The position numbers and the translations under genes were made by a program. The notes under the pieces are model-generated. The model searched no databases and was not told the DNA's origin. It worked only from the letters and a program-made list of their open reading frames with translations. Source: JAVVHH01 sp963835135 (GTDB lineage Bacteria; Pseudomonadota; Alphaproteobacteria; Acetobacterales; Acetobacteraceae). From it: a DNA stretch of 64,000 nucleotides. Positions 1-9,177 of this stretch are shown here, one piece after another; position 1 is the stretch's first letter; every line of letters begins with the position of its first letter. Location: contig CAWIEF010000003.1 of NCBI GenBank assembly GCA_963835135.1, positions 372,001-436,000 of the forward strand, written 5' to 3'.

Positions 1-2
1 GC

Positions 3-116
3 CTCGAGCCGCGCTGGTTCTGCTACCGCTGCGCCGATGCAGCACACCGCCCGCCGCCGTCGTCGCCGGCGGCACCACCGCGCCACCACCACGACCGATC
101 CGCAATAGGCCTCTAG
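3..116 (+). CDS. C-terminal end of an unidentified protein (5' cut by window)
   Basis: A reading frame open from the window edge ends in TAG at 114-116, directly in front of a strong hairpin that looks like a transcription terminator. The visible residues begin LEPRWFCYRC and continue as a Pro/Ala/His-rich tail. A second frame also stops nearby (at 108), so the frame choice rests on proximity to the hairpin only. No family is recognised. Confidence 0.3.
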   Translation, partial: LEPRWFCYRCADAAHRPPPSSPAAPPRHHHDRSAIGL

Positions 117-117
117 C

Positions 118-149
118 GTCCGGCGGATCACGCATCCGCCGGACCTTTC
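118..149 (+). terminator. Rho-independent-like terminator hairpin
   Basis: An 11-bp perfect inverted repeat (GTCCGGCGGAT, 5-nt loop CACGC, ATCCGCCGGAC) is followed by CTTTCCTCC. It sits 1 nt after the stop of the partial upstream frame and before the AmpG-like gene, as expected for the end of the preceding transcript. The T-tract is weak. Confidence 0.6.
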
Positions 150-159
150 CTCCAATCCT

Positions 160-1413
160 GTGAGTACGTCAGCCGCTCCGCAGTGGCGCGACCGGAGGCT
201 GCTCCTGATGGGCGCCTTTGGCTTCTTCGCCGGGCTCCCGCTGCCGCTCTCCGGCTTCACCCTCCGGCAATGGCTCACCGAGGGCGGCACCTCGCTGGCC
301 GCGATCGGCCTGACCGCCAACATCGGCCTCGCCTACACCCTCAAATTCCTCTGGTCTCCCATCCTCGACCAAGCGCGTCCACCTGGTCCGCTCGCCCGCC
401 TCGGCCGCCGCCGCGGCTGGCTTATGGCCATCCAGCCACTCCTCGCGCTCACCTGCGTTCTGCTCGCCACCGCCGACCCGCATCAGGCGCCGACCCAGCT
501 TCTGCTCGCCGCCATCGCCATCGCCTTCCTCTCCGCCAGCCAAGACATCGTCATCGATGCCTGGCGCATCGAGACCTTCCCCGAGCGTGCCCAGGGCATC
601 GCGCTCGCCTTCTACGTCTGGGGCTACCGCCTCGCTCTCCTGGTTGCCGGCGCCGGCGCCATCGGCCTCGTCGGCACCCTCGGCTGGCACGGCTCGCTCC
701 TCGCCATGGCCGCCCTCGTCCTCTGCAGCACCCTGGCCACCCTCTCGGCGCCAGAGCCGGTCCGAACCATCGTCCACCAAGCCACCCGCTTTGCCGCCCG
801 CTTCCGCGCCGCGGTGGTCGAACCCTTCACCGACTTCTGGCGGCGACCCGGCGCCGCCCACATCCTCGCCTTCGTCCTGCTCTTCAAACTCGGCGAAGCC
901 CTTGCCCACACCATGGCCGTCCCGTTCTACAACAGCCTCGGCTTCGACCGCGGCCAGGTCGCGCTGGCCACCGGCATCCCCAGCCTGGCCGCCAGCCTCG
1001 CCGGCGCGCTGGCCGGCGGCTGGCTCGTCGTCCGCATCGGCACTGGTCGCGCCCTGATCATGACCGGCTTCGTCCAGATGGCCTCCATGACTCTCTACTT
1101 CGCCCTCGCCGTCTCCGGCGGCGACACCCGCATCCTGCTCGCCAAGATCGTCCTCGAAAGCTTCGCCGAAGCCATGGCCGACGCCGCCTTCCTCACCTAT
1201 CTCTCCTCCCTCTGCTCGGTCGCCTTCACCGCCACCCAATATGCCCTGCTCTCCTCGCTGGCCGCCGTCGGCCTGCGCACCATCGGCGGCTTCTCCGGCG
1301 TCCTCGCCGCCGCCCTCGGTTGGGAACGCTTCTACGCCATGACCATTTTCGCCGCCTTGCCCGCCATGCTCCTCATGGTCGGCCTCCTCCGCCGCTTTCC
1401 CGCACATGACTGA
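160..1413 (+). CDS. AmpG-family MFS permease (muropeptide transporter-like)
   Basis: A 417-residue inner-membrane protein with about 12 hydrophobic segments. AmpG-family hallmarks are visible: GFFAGLPLP near residue 20, a TLKFLWSPILD loop near residue 62, the GRRRGW turn after the second helix and SQDIVIDAWR near residue 127. Known members import anhydro-muropeptides for cell-wall recycling and feed AmpC induction, so that is the likely role. The GTG start at 160 gives a normal N-terminus; an ATG at 208 preceded by CGGAGG is an alternative but would cut into the first helix. It overlaps the next gene by 8 bp, suggesting co-translation. Confidence 0.85.
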   Translation: MSTSAAPQWRDRRLLLMGAFGFFAGLPLPLSGFTLRQWLTEGGTSLAAIGLTANIGLAYTLKFLWSPILDQARPPGPLARLGRRRGWLMAIQPLLALTCVLLATADPHQAPTQLLLAAIAIAFLSASQDIVIDAWRIETFPERAQGIALAFYVWGYRLALLVAGAGAIGLVGTLGWHGSLLAMAALVLCSTLATLSAPEPVRTIVHQATRFAARFRAAVVEPFTDFWRRPGAAHILAFVLLFKLGEALAHTMAVPFYNSLGFDRGQVALATGIPSLAASLAGALAGGWLVVRIGTGRALIMTGFVQMASMTLYFALAVSGGDTRILLAKIVLESFAEAMADAAFLTYLSSLCSVAFTATQYALLSSLAAVGLRTIGGFSGVLAAALGWERFYAMTIFAALPAMLLMVGLLRRFPAHD

Positions 1414-2560
1414 CTCTGACGTCATAATACTCGGCGCCGGTGCCGCCGGCCTGATGTGCGCGTTCACCGCCGCCCGCCGCGGCCGCCGGGTCGTCGTCCT
1501 CGACCACGCCCGCCAGCCGGGCGAAAAAATCCTCATCTCCGGCGGCGGCCGCTGCAACTTCACCAACCGCGACTGCCGCCCGGAGCGCTTCCTCTCCGGC
1601 AACCCCAAGTTCTGCCGCTCCGCCCTCTCCCGCTACACGCCCGAGGACTTCATCGCCCTCGTCGACAAGCACCGCATCGCCTGGCACGAGAAGACGCTCG
1701 GCCAGCTCTTCTGCGACGGCTCTGCCCGCCAGATCGTCGCCATGCTGCTCGCCGAATGCGACGCCGCCGGCGTCGACATCCGCCTCCAGCAGCGGATCGG
1801 CGACGTCAGCCGCCCCGCCCGCTTCCGCGTCGACACCCACGACGGCCCCCTCGAAGCCGAATCGCTGATCCTCGCCACCGGCGGCCTCTCCATCCCCAAG
1901 ATCGGCGCCACCGGCCTCGCCCACGATCTCGCCCGCCGCTTCGGCCTCCCGCTGACGGAGATCCGCCCGGGCCTCGTCCCCCTCCGCCTCGACCCGCATC
2001 TTGATGGCCTTGCCGGCATCTCCGCCCCCGTCGCCGCCTGCTGTGACGGAGCCCGCTTCGACGAGGGCATGGTCGTCACCCATCGCGGCCTCTCCGGCCC
2101 CTCCATCCTGCAGATTTCCTCCTTCTGGCGCGAAGGCGCGCCCGTCGAAATCAACCTCCTTCCCACCGCCGAACCCGGCACCCTCCGCGCCCGCAAGCGC
2201 GCCCGTCCCAAAGCCGGCCTGCGCGCCGTCCTTGGCGACCTCCTCCCGCAGCGCCTCGCCGACGCCTTCCTCCCCGCCACCAATCGCCCGATCGGTGACA
2301 TCCCCGACCGCGAGCTCGCTGCCCTCGAAACCAGCCTACGCGCCTGGACCCTCCACCCGAGCGGCACCGAAGGCTACGCCAAGGCCGAAGTCACCCTGGG
2401 CGGCATCGACACCCGTGCCCTCTCCCAGCGCACCATGGCCGCCACAACCGTCCCCGGCCTGTTCGCCATCGGCGAAGCCGTCGACGTCACCGGCTGGCTC
2501 GGCGGCTACAATTTCCAATGGGCCTGGGCCAGCGCCGTCGCCGCCGCCGAAGCCGCCTAG
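1406..2560 (+). CDS. NAD(P)/FAD-dependent oxidoreductase, HI0933/YhiN (BaiN-like) family
   Basis: 384 residues with an N-terminal dinucleotide-binding motif (ILGAGAAGLMCA, from residue 8), the family signature ISGGGRCNFTN near residue 44, a central ATGGLSIPKIGATG stretch, and the C-terminal flavin-binding segment GEAVDVTGWLGGYNFQWA. These match the HI0933-like flavoproteins (TIGR00275), whose physiological substrates are mostly unknown; BaiN in Clostridium acts on bile-acid intermediates. It overlaps the AmpG-like gene by 8 bp and ends overlapping the convergent enoyl-CoA hydratase by 4 bp. Confidence 0.85.
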   Translation: MTDSDVIILGAGAAGLMCAFTAARRGRRVVVLDHARQPGEKILISGGGRCNFTNRDCRPERFLSGNPKFCRSALSRYTPEDFIALVDKHRIAWHEKTLGQLFCDGSARQIVAMLLAECDAAGVDIRLQQRIGDVSRPARFRVDTHDGPLEAESLILATGGLSIPKIGATGLAHDLARRFGLPLTEIRPGLVPLRLDPHLDGLAGISAPVAACCDGARFDEGMVVTHRGLSGPSILQISSFWREGAPVEINLLPTAEPGTLRARKRARPKAGLRAVLGDLLPQRLADAFLPATNRPIGDIPDRELAALETSLRAWTLHPSGTEGYAKAEVTLGGIDTRALSQRTMAATTVPGLFAIGEAVDVTGWLGGYNFQWAWASAVAAAEAA

Positions 2561-3351
2561 CCCGCCCGCTTCCGGCCCGCAAAAAACGCCGCCACCGCCG
2601 CCCTCATCTCCGGCGACCGCCCCGCCTCCCCCTGCGCATCCCGCTCCATCCCCAACTGCGCCTCCAACCCGGCCTCGCCGGCCGCCCCGATCAGCTGCTT
2701 CGTCGCCGCCACCGCCGCCGGCGCCAACCCCGCCAGTTTCGCCACCACCCGATCCACCTCTGCCCCAAGCGCCTCCGGCTCCGTCACCGCCCACACCAGC
2801 CCCCACCGCTGCGCCTCCTCCGCCGACACCCGCTCCCCCAGCAGCATCATGCCCGACGCCCGCACCCGCCCAAGCATCTGCGTCAGGAACAGCGTGTTGC
2901 CCGCATCCGGCACCAGCGCGATCCCCACGAACGGCTCGTAGAAATACGCGCTGCTCGACGCCAGAACGACATCCCCCGCCAGCGCAATCCCAACGGCCGC
3001 GCCCGCGCACGGGCCATTGACCGCCGTCACGATCGGCAGCCGCGACCGCCGCATCTGCAGCACCAGCGGGTTGAAATGCCGCTCCAGCACCCCGTCCAGC
3101 GCCGGCAACTCGTCCGCCGGCACCGTCGCGAGATCATACCCCGCCCCAAACGCCCGCCCCTCGCCCGTCATCACGACGACCCGCACCGCCGCATCGGCCT
3201 CCGCCAGCGCCAACGCCGCCCGTAGCTCATCCGCGGTCTCGTCCCGATACGCGTTAAGTTTATCGGCCCGCGTCACGGTGATCCGCGCCATCGGACCCGC
3301 GACCACGTAACTTATGTCGCTGAAGCTTTGCACGATTGGTCTCCCCCCCAA
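2557..3351 (-). CDS. enoyl-CoA hydratase/isomerase family protein (PaaG-like)
   Basis: 264-residue crotonase-fold protein. The oxyanion-hole region VNGPCAGAAV is at residues 111-120 and an acidic residue in ALVPDAGNT lies near 149, in the position used by PaaG-type isomerases; the usual crotonase pair of glutamates is not evident. The likely reaction is hydration or double-bond isomerisation of an acyl-CoA. The C-terminus (FFAGRKRAG) is typical of the family. The 5' end abuts the divergent GspA-like gene; ATG at 3351 is used, but a few residues shorter is possible. Confidence 0.85.
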   Translation of the reverse strand: MGGRPIVQSFSDISYVVAGPMARITVTRADKLNAYRDETADELRAALALAEADAAVRVVVMTGEGRAFGAGYDLATVPADELPALDGVLERHFNPLVLQMRRSRLPIVTAVNGPCAGAAVGIALAGDVVLASSSAYFYEPFVGIALVPDAGNTLFLTQMLGRVRASGMMLLGERVSAEEAQRWGLVWAVTEPEALGAEVDRVVAKLAGLAPAAVAATKQLIGAAGEAGLEAQLGMERDAQGEAGRSPEMRAAVAAFFAGRKRAG

Positions 3352-3407
3352 TGGGCCGCATCTCCAAACCTGATGAAGTGGCGGCCGTTTCGCCGTATGT
3401 ATTCGAC

Positions 3408-4892
3408 ATGAACGCGTTGAGCGACCCTGCCGCGGCGGCCGCCGCCTGGCCCGCTGCCCGCCCGGCGGGCATCGAACCCATCCAGCATCCCGCCTGGGAA
3501 GAAGCCCGCAACGCCATTCTCGACCTCGCCGCCGAGGGCCCGGTCACCGCCGTCATCGTCGGCCAGACCGGCACCGGCAAATCCTGGCTCCTCCGCGAAC
3601 TCGCCAGCGCGCTCGGTGACTACGGCTTCCCGACCATGATGCTCCTGCAGGGCAACCTTCCGATGAACCTCGGCAGCGGCACCGCCCTGCTCGTCGACCA
3701 AGCGACCATGATGGACCCGGTGACCCGCGCCGAACTGCTGGCCCAAGACCAAGGCGTCGTCGTCATGGCAGCGACCGAATGGCCCGACGACGCCGCCGAC
3801 CAGCTCTCGCCCAAGCCGGTCATCGTCCCCCTGCGCCTGCTCCGGCCCTACGAAGTCGCCGAATTCGCCGGCGAGTGGCTTCACCGATCGGAGCTGCCCC
3901 CGACGCTCGACCCCGCCGCCATGAACCGCCTGATCGCCCGGAGCGGCGGCCGGGTCGCCACGGTCGTGACCCTCCTCGCCGAGACGGTCTCCATCTTCAG
4001 CCAACCTCTCGCCGCCCCGCTCCAAGCGGCCCCCGTGCCAATGCCCGTGAGCACCGCCTCGCCAGCAACTTTGCCTGAGCTGCCCCCCACACCCCGGCGC
4101 GCGACCATCTATCGCCCGCTGATCGCGGCGTCCGCCGTCGCCGCAGCACTCCTGCTCGGCTGGATCCTTCTGCCCACCTCGACGCACACCACAGCCACGC
4201 CCACCACGACCACCGTCGCCGAGGCCCCCCCACCTCCGCCAGCCATCCCCGCCCCGGCGTCCTCCCCGCCCTCAATCGTGGCCAGCACCGCTCCGGCGGC
4301 CCCGCTCCCCCCGGTTGAGCCCGCCGAGACGCCCCGCCCCGCCCCAACCGCCGTGGCCAGCGCCACGCCTGAGCCGCCCATCCCATCTGCCCCGGCGGTT
4401 GCCGCCGACAGCCCCCCGGCATCGCCCACGCGGCCCGCGCTTCCCCCGATCCGCAACGCTGACGTCTCGGCGCCAGCACTAGCGGCCCCCGCCAGTCCCC
4501 CGCGCCTCCCCGACATTCTTCCCGAGACTCAGGCCAGCCCAGCGCTTCCCGCCGTGGCCGCCGGGTCACCGCCGCCCTTGGCCGCATCCGCCGCGCCCAC
4601 CCTTGTCGCGACCCTCAACGACCCGACCTCCACCGCGCTTGCCGCCCAGGCCGCCCCAGTAGCCCCGGTCGCCGAATTCGCCCCGCGGCCCACCTCCCAC
4701 AACGGCGGACCCGGCCTCGTTCTCGTCGCCCAGCGCGGCGACACCCTCCAGAGCCTCTATGACAGCGTCTACCGCGACCGCCACGCCCCACCGTTCACCA
4801 GCGTCCTGGCCGCCAACCCGCGCCCCTTCAAACCCGGCGCCATCGTCGTCTTCCCGGAACCTCTGGGCGGCTGGGAACGCGCTCAGCGCTGA
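3408..4892 (+). CDS. GspA/ExeA-like P-loop ATPase with TM helix, Ala/Pro-rich linker and LysM-like C-terminus
   Basis: About 494 residues in four parts: a cytoplasmic nucleotide-binding domain with Walker A GQTGTGKSW near residue 51 and a following LLVDQA Walker-B-like strand; a single membrane helix near residues 234-257; a roughly 200-residue Ala/Pro/Ser/Thr-rich linker; and a C-terminal LysM-like module (LVAQRGDTLQSLYDSVY, then a PGAIVVFPEP end). ATPase-TM-periplasmic wall-binding order is that of GspA/ExeA proteins that insert secretin rings. No gsp genes are adjacent. The frame is open from 3336, but that start would overlap the divergent gene; ATG 3408 (MNALSDP) is preferred. Confidence 0.6.
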   Translation: MNALSDPAAAAAAWPAARPAGIEPIQHPAWEEARNAILDLAAEGPVTAVIVGQTGTGKSWLLRELASALGDYGFPTMMLLQGNLPMNLGSGTALLVDQATMMDPVTRAELLAQDQGVVVMAATEWPDDAADQLSPKPVIVPLRLLRPYEVAEFAGEWLHRSELPPTLDPAAMNRLIARSGGRVATVVTLLAETVSIFSQPLAAPLQAAPVPMPVSTASPATLPELPPTPRRATIYRPLIAASAVAAALLLGWILLPTSTHTTATPTTTTVAEAPPPPPAIPAPASSPPSIVASTAPAAPLPPVEPAETPRPAPTAVASATPEPPIPSAPAVAADSPPASPTRPALPPIRNADVSAPALAAPASPPRLPDILPETQASPALPAVAAGSPPPLAASAAPTLVATLNDPTSTALAAQAAPVAPVAEFAPRPTSHNGGPGLVLVAQRGDTLQSLYDSVYRDRHAPPFTSVLAANPRPFKPGAIVVFPEPLGGWERAQR

Positions 4893-5740
4893 ACGTGGCT
4901 CACCCCGGCCAGCAGGTTCCGCTCCCCATTCGACGCGATCTCCTTCAGCGTCGGGTCGCCCGCCCCCGCCGCGCTCCGCCGATACCACTGCAGCGCCTGG
5001 TCCACGTTCACCGACACCCCGATCCCGTGTTCGTAACAATAGCCGAGATTGTAGGCCGCCAGCGCGTCGCCCCGCTCCGCCGCCTTGCGGAATAGCGCCG
5101 CCGCCTCTGCGTCCCCGTCCGGTCCTCGCGCCAGCAGCACCCGCTGCGCCTGCTGGAACGCCGTCATCGCCGGATCGGGCTTGGACGGTCCGCCCGCCCC
5201 CGCATACGAAACGCCCATCCGCGCCAGATGCGCCCGCCCTTCCGGCACGCCATGCGCCACCGCCTGCCGGAAATACCGGATCGCCCGCTGCCGGTCCGCG
5301 GCCGCCTCGGTGCCAAACTCGTAAATCAGCCCGAGATCGTAATCCGCCCGCCCCGACCCGGCCCGCGACGCCAGCTCATACCACTTTAACGCAGCCGCCG
5401 GGTCCGCCGCCGTCCCCCGCCCCGCGTCGTGCATCACCCCCGCATTGAACATCGCCGTCACATTGCCGCGCTCTCCGCCCCGCTCGTACCAGGCCAACGC
5501 CTCCGCCGGGTTCTGCGCGACGCCAAAACCAGTGTCATACAGAACGCCCAGATACAGCGCCGCCGCCGCATCCCCCTGCCCGGCCGCCGCGCGCCACTCG
5601 CGCACCGCCTCGGAGAACCGCCCGTTGCGGAACTCCGCCAGCCCCTCCCTGGTATCCGCCTGCGCCGGCACCGCCCACGCCGTCCAAATCAGCGAAATCG
5701 CAACGACCGTGCGTCGCAAAATGTGAAACTGCTTGGTCAT
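4883..5740 (-). CDS. secreted Sel1-repeat (TPR-like) protein
   Basis: 285 residues from ATG 5740, giving a clear signal peptide (MTKQFHILRRT, hydrophobic stretch, AVPAQA cleavage). The frame runs further upstream to 5845, but that would bury the signal peptide. The mature part has four to five Sel1-type repeats, with the recurring pattern A-x-x-x-LG-x-x-Y-x-x-G-x-G-V and ALxWY (for example LYLGVLYDTGFGV and YNLGYCYEHGIGV). Such periplasmic repeat proteins act as protein-interaction scaffolds; no specific partner is evident. It overlaps the GspA-like gene by 10 bp at the 3' end. Confidence 0.75.
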   Translation of the reverse strand: MTKQFHILRRTVVAISLIWTAWAVPAQADTREGLAEFRNGRFSEAVREWRAAAGQGDAAAALYLGVLYDTGFGVAQNPAEALAWYERGGERGNVTAMFNAGVMHDAGRGTAADPAAALKWYELASRAGSGRADYDLGLIYEFGTEAAADRQRAIRYFRQAVAHGVPEGRAHLARMGVSYAGAGGPSKPDPAMTAFQQAQRVLLARGPDGDAEAAALFRKAAERGDALAAYNLGYCYEHGIGVSVNVDQALQWYRRSAAGAGDPTLKEIASNGERNLLAGVSHVQR

Positions 5741-5843
5741 TCTGCGTTCGTATGACGTCATCTGCATGTTCCAGTGTGCAAACCGTGCTGTCGCAACCTC
5801 ACGAGCCTCGCCCGGTGACCGATACTCCCATGAAAGGCTGCCC

Positions 5844-6329
5844 ATGTCGCGCTTCGGCTACCATCCCGTCATTGCCGCAATGTTCCTCGCCTCCGCGTCC
5901 TTCGTGGCCGGATGTGCGCAGCAAGCCCCCACCGCAACACAACCCACCCCGGCACCGCAACAGAATGTCACCGTCGGACAAGAAGTCGGCGCAGCGGTCC
6001 ACAATCAGATCCAGGTCAATTTCGCCTCGGGCAGCGACCATCTCATGCCCGGTGCCGACAAGCAGCTTGACATCGCCGCGCGCCTGTTTCGCGACGTTCG
6101 CCCGGTCATGATGTTCTCCGTCGGCTACAGCGATTCCGTCGGCAGCGAATTCGACAACCTCGTCCTGTCCGCCCGGCGCGCCCGCACCGTCAAGGCCGCC
6201 CTCATCTCCCGCGGCATCCCCGCCAACCAGATCATGCTGCGCGCCTACGGCCAGTCCGACCCGATCGAGAAATCCAACCCGGCCGCCCCCGAGAACCGCC
6301 GCGTCCTCGTCACCTGGGACATCATGTAA
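5844..6329 (+). CDS. OmpA-family lipoprotein
   Basis: 161 residues from ATG 5844, preceded by AAAGG. The N-terminus has a lipoprotein signal ending FVAGC, so Cys would be lipidated. After a short Pro/Thr/Gln linker comes an OmpA C-terminal peptidoglycan-binding domain: QVNFASGSDHLMPGA, SVGYSDSVGSEFDN, LSARRARTVKAAL, YGQSDPIEKSN and ENRRVLVTW. Likely an outer-membrane protein tethered to peptidoglycan (Pal-like). It is divergent from the Sel1 gene, with about 100 bp between them. Confidence 0.8.
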   Translation: MSRFGYHPVIAAMFLASASFVAGCAQQAPTATQPTPAPQQNVTVGQEVGAAVHNQIQVNFASGSDHLMPGADKQLDIAARLFRDVRPVMMFSVGYSDSVGSEFDNLVLSARRARTVKAALISRGIPANQIMLRAYGQSDPIEKSNPAAPENRRVLVTWDIM

Positions 6330-6337
6330 GTCATCGC

Positions 6338-6361
6338 CGGGGCGAGCGCGCGCTCGCCCCG
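6338..6361. terminator. Bidirectional terminator palindrome
   Basis: A perfect 24-nt palindrome (CGGGGCGAGCGC and its complement) lies between the convergent stops of the OmpA lipoprotein gene and nirD. Position and symmetry suggest termination for both; there is no U-tract. Confidence 0.55.
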
Positions 6362-6367
6362 AACCGC

Positions 6368-6721
6368 CTAGCTTGCCGGCGTATACGGCTCCGGCAGCGT
6401 CAGCATCAGCATCCCGCTCGCCTCCCGCCGGATCGGGTACGTCGTCAGGTCGCACCCGCCGCCGAGCTCCTTGCCCGAGACGAGGTCATAGCTCCGGTCA
6501 TGCAGTGGGCACACGATCGTGCTGCCTCCCAGCATCCCGTCCGCCAGCGGCCCCTCCCTGTGCGGACACGCCGCCTGCGTCGCATACACCTGGTCCGCCC
6601 GCGTGCGGAACACCGCCACGTGCAGCCCCATCACTTCGAACGCCCGCCCTTCCCCGAGCGGAATCTGCTCCACCGGCCCGATCGCATACTCCTGCTGGCG
6701 TGCGAACATCTCGTTCGGCAT
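6368..6721 (-). CDS. nirD: nitrite reductase (NADH) small subunit, Rieske-type
   Basis: 117 residues from ATG 6721, which lies 2 nt beyond the nirB stop. A Rieske [2Fe-2S] pattern is present: CPHREGPLADG and CPLHDRSYDL give the Cys-x-His and Cys-x-x-His pairs. NirD is the small partner of the siroheme NirB subunit in cytoplasmic assimilatory nitrite reduction to ammonium. The frame continues upstream into nirB (to 6790), but the shorter start fits the family length and the operon junction. Last gene of the nas/nir operon. Confidence 0.9.
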   Translation of the reverse strand: MPNEMFARQQEYAIGPVEQIPLGEGRAFEVMGLHVAVFRTRADQVYATQAACPHREGPLADGMLGGSTIVCPLHDRSYDLVSGKELGGGCDLTTYPIRREASGMLMLTLPEPYTPAS

Positions 6722-6723
6722 CG

Positions 6724-9165
6724 TTACGCCTCCACCGGGATCAGCGAGCGGAACTGGTTCTCCGTCTTCGGCTCCACACCATCTGTCCAAGGGTCGCGGT
6801 ACGCTTCGATCGCCGCCCTGATCTCCGCGTCGAAGCGGTCGCCCCAGCCCTCGCTGTCATCGACCACCACGGCCCGGACCCGCTCAATCCCCACCCGCTC
6901 CACCCAAGTGTAGGTCCGCTCCTTGTATTTCGCGTCCTCGCGGTAGAACTGCATGAAGCGGCCTGCCACGGCCATGACCGCGTCCTCTCCATCGACCGTG
7001 CACAGTAGGTCGCCCTTGCGCACGTGGCTCCCGCCGGCCCCGCCGACATACAGCTCCCACTTGCCGTCCCCGATCGCCACCGCGCCGAGGTCTTTGATCA
7101 ACGCCTCGGAGCAGTTACGCGGGCAGCCCGTCGTCGCGAGCTTCATCTTGCCCGGGCTATCGGAAAACGCGCGGAACGTCTTCTCGATCTTCTGCGCCAG
7201 CCCCATGCTGTCGCCCAGCCCGAACCGGCAATGGTCGATCCCGATGCAGCTCTTGCAGGTCCGGTAGCTCTTGCCCCACGCATGCCCCGCCGGCATGCCG
7301 ATATCGGCCCAGATCCCCGGCAGGTCCTCCTTCTTGACGCCCACCAGGTCGATCCGCTGCCCGCCCGTCAGCTTGACCAGCGGCACGTCATACTTCACCG
7401 CCGCCTGCGCGATCCGCATCAGCTCGGCCGGCGTGCAGATCCCGCCCGCCATCTCCGGCACCACCGAGAAGGTGCCATCCTTCTGGATGTTGCCGTGCAC
7501 GCGGTCGTTGATGAATCGCGCGTCGCGCTGGTCGTCGTACTCGCCCGGCCAGATCATGTTCAACAGCGACGCCAGCGGGATCTTGCTCGCCGGGTCCTCG
7601 ATCCCGCCTGCCAGCGCCGCAAACACCGACGACACCGAGCGCAGCCCTTGCGCCTTGATCGCCGCCATCAGCTCCTGCTTCTTCATCGGGATGCACGGCA
7701 CGTAATAGTGGATCGACGGATCCTCCTCGACCGCACCGCCCGCGAACCAGGCAATCACCTCGCCGACCAATCCCTTGCACGATCCGCAGCCCTTGCCCGC
7801 CCGCGTCGCGTTCATAACTGCCGGGAGCGTCCGGCTCCCCGCCGCCACCGCCGCCCCGATCGTCGCCTTGGACACGCCGTTGCAGTTGCACACCTGCGCC
7901 TCGGCCGGCATCTCGTCGATCGTCACCTTCTGCGACGGCGCGCCCAGGTCGAACATCAGGCTCAGTCGCTCATCCGGCAGCGGCGAATCCCGGTCGAACG
8001 CCTGCATCAGGAACGCCGCCTTCGAGATGTCGCCCAGCAGGATGCCGCCCACCAGTCGCCCGTCCCGCACGATCAGCTTCTTGTAGGTGCCCTTCTTCGG
8101 CTCCTGGAACTGGATGATCTCGTCGCGCTCTTCCTTCGGCTCCGTCAGCCCCATCGACGCCAGCTCGACGCCCATCACCTTCAGCTTCGTCGCCAGCTTC
8201 GAGCCGTGATACGCCGCGTCCCGGTTACGCTCGGTGATGTGGTCGGCGAACACCTTCGCCTGGTCCCACAGTGGCGCCACTAGCCCATACACCTTGCCCC
8301 GGTGCTGCGCGCACTCGCCCACCACGTAGATCGTCATGTCGTCGACCGAGCGCATGTGGTTGTCCACCACGATGGCCCGCTCCACCGTCAGCCCGGCCCG
8401 CGTCCCGATCTCCGCATTCGGACGTATCCCGGCCGCAACCACAAGCAGCTCGCACTCGATCGACGAGCCATCCTTGAACGTCAGCCCCTCGACCCGCTCC
8501 GAGCCCAACACCTCCGTGGTCGACGTCTCCGTCCGCACCGCGATGCCCATGTTTTCCATCGCCGTCCGCAGCATCGCCCCGGCGGTCGTGTCGAGCTGCG
8601 CGTCCATCAGGTGCTTGCCGAGATGCACCACCGTCACCTCGCACCCATGGGTCATCAGCCCGCGCGCCGCCTCGAGCCCCAGCAAGCCGCCGCCGATCAC
8701 GACCGCACGCTTGCCGGGCGCTGCGGCCACCATGCCGATCGTGTCGTCGATCGTGCGGAAGCCGAAGACCCCCGGCTTGAGCGATTTGTCGGCCATGTGC
8801 AGCCCCGGGATCGGCGGCATGAACGCCCGCGACCCGGTCGCGATCAGCAGATAGTCGTAGTTCTCCCGCACCCCGTTCTCGGCCACCACATACTTGCCGA
8901 ACCGGTCGATCTCGCTGACCCGCGCCCCCGCATGCAGCACGATCCCGTTCTCGGCATACCAATCCAGCGGATTGAGATAGATCTCGTCGTAGTTCTGCTG
9001 CCCGCTCAGGATGTTGGACAGCATGATCCGGTTGTAGTTGCCATACGGCTCGTCCCCGAACATGACGATGTCGAACAGATCGGCTCCGCCCCGCGCCAGC
9101 ACCTCTTCCACCGCCCGCGCGCCCGCCATGCCGTTGCCGACGACGACTAACCTTTGTTTGCCCAT
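6724..9165 (-). CDS. nirB: nitrite reductase (NAD(P)H) large subunit
   Basis: 813 residues, the usual NirB length. Order: FAD-binding domain (VVGNGMAGARAVEE at the N-terminus), NAD-binding domain (VIGGGLLGLEAARG near residue 150), BFD-like [2Fe-2S] domain (VCNCNGVSKATI, then GKGCGSCKG), and ferredoxin-like/siroheme domains with SCIGIDHCRFGLGDS and TTGCPRNCSEALIKD supplying the four cysteines for the [4Fe-4S]-siroheme centre. It catalyses six-electron reduction of nitrite to ammonium using NAD(P)H, with NirD. Located between the unknown 116-aa gene and nirD. Confidence 0.95.
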   Translation of the reverse strand: MGKQRLVVVGNGMAGARAVEEVLARGGADLFDIVMFGDEPYGNYNRIMLSNILSGQQNYDEIYLNPLDWYAENGIVLHAGARVSEIDRFGKYVVAENGVRENYDYLLIATGSRAFMPPIPGLHMADKSLKPGVFGFRTIDDTIGMVAAAPGKRAVVIGGGLLGLEAARGLMTHGCEVTVVHLGKHLMDAQLDTTAGAMLRTAMENMGIAVRTETSTTEVLGSERVEGLTFKDGSSIECELLVVAAGIRPNAEIGTRAGLTVERAIVVDNHMRSVDDMTIYVVGECAQHRGKVYGLVAPLWDQAKVFADHITERNRDAAYHGSKLATKLKVMGVELASMGLTEPKEERDEIIQFQEPKKGTYKKLIVRDGRLVGGILLGDISKAAFLMQAFDRDSPLPDERLSLMFDLGAPSQKVTIDEMPAEAQVCNCNGVSKATIGAAVAAGSRTLPAVMNATRAGKGCGSCKGLVGEVIAWFAGGAVEEDPSIHYYVPCIPMKKQELMAAIKAQGLRSVSSVFAALAGGIEDPASKIPLASLLNMIWPGEYDDQRDARFINDRVHGNIQKDGTFSVVPEMAGGICTPAELMRIAQAAVKYDVPLVKLTGGQRIDLVGVKKEDLPGIWADIGMPAGHAWGKSYRTCKSCIGIDHCRFGLGDSMGLAQKIEKTFRAFSDSPGKMKLATTGCPRNCSEALIKDLGAVAIGDGKWELYVGGAGGSHVRKGDLLCTVDGEDAVMAVAGRFMQFYREDAKYKERTYTWVERVGIERVRAVVVDDSEGWGDRFDAEIRAAIEAYRDPWTDGVEPKTENQFRSLIPVEA

Positions 9166-9177
9166 TGCGGAGCTCCG

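Noticed and set aside
169..1608. 479-aa minus-strand open frame
   Set aside because: Antisense shadow of the AmpG-like gene; Gly/Glu/Ala-rich low-complexity translation typical of high-GC complement frames, no motif.
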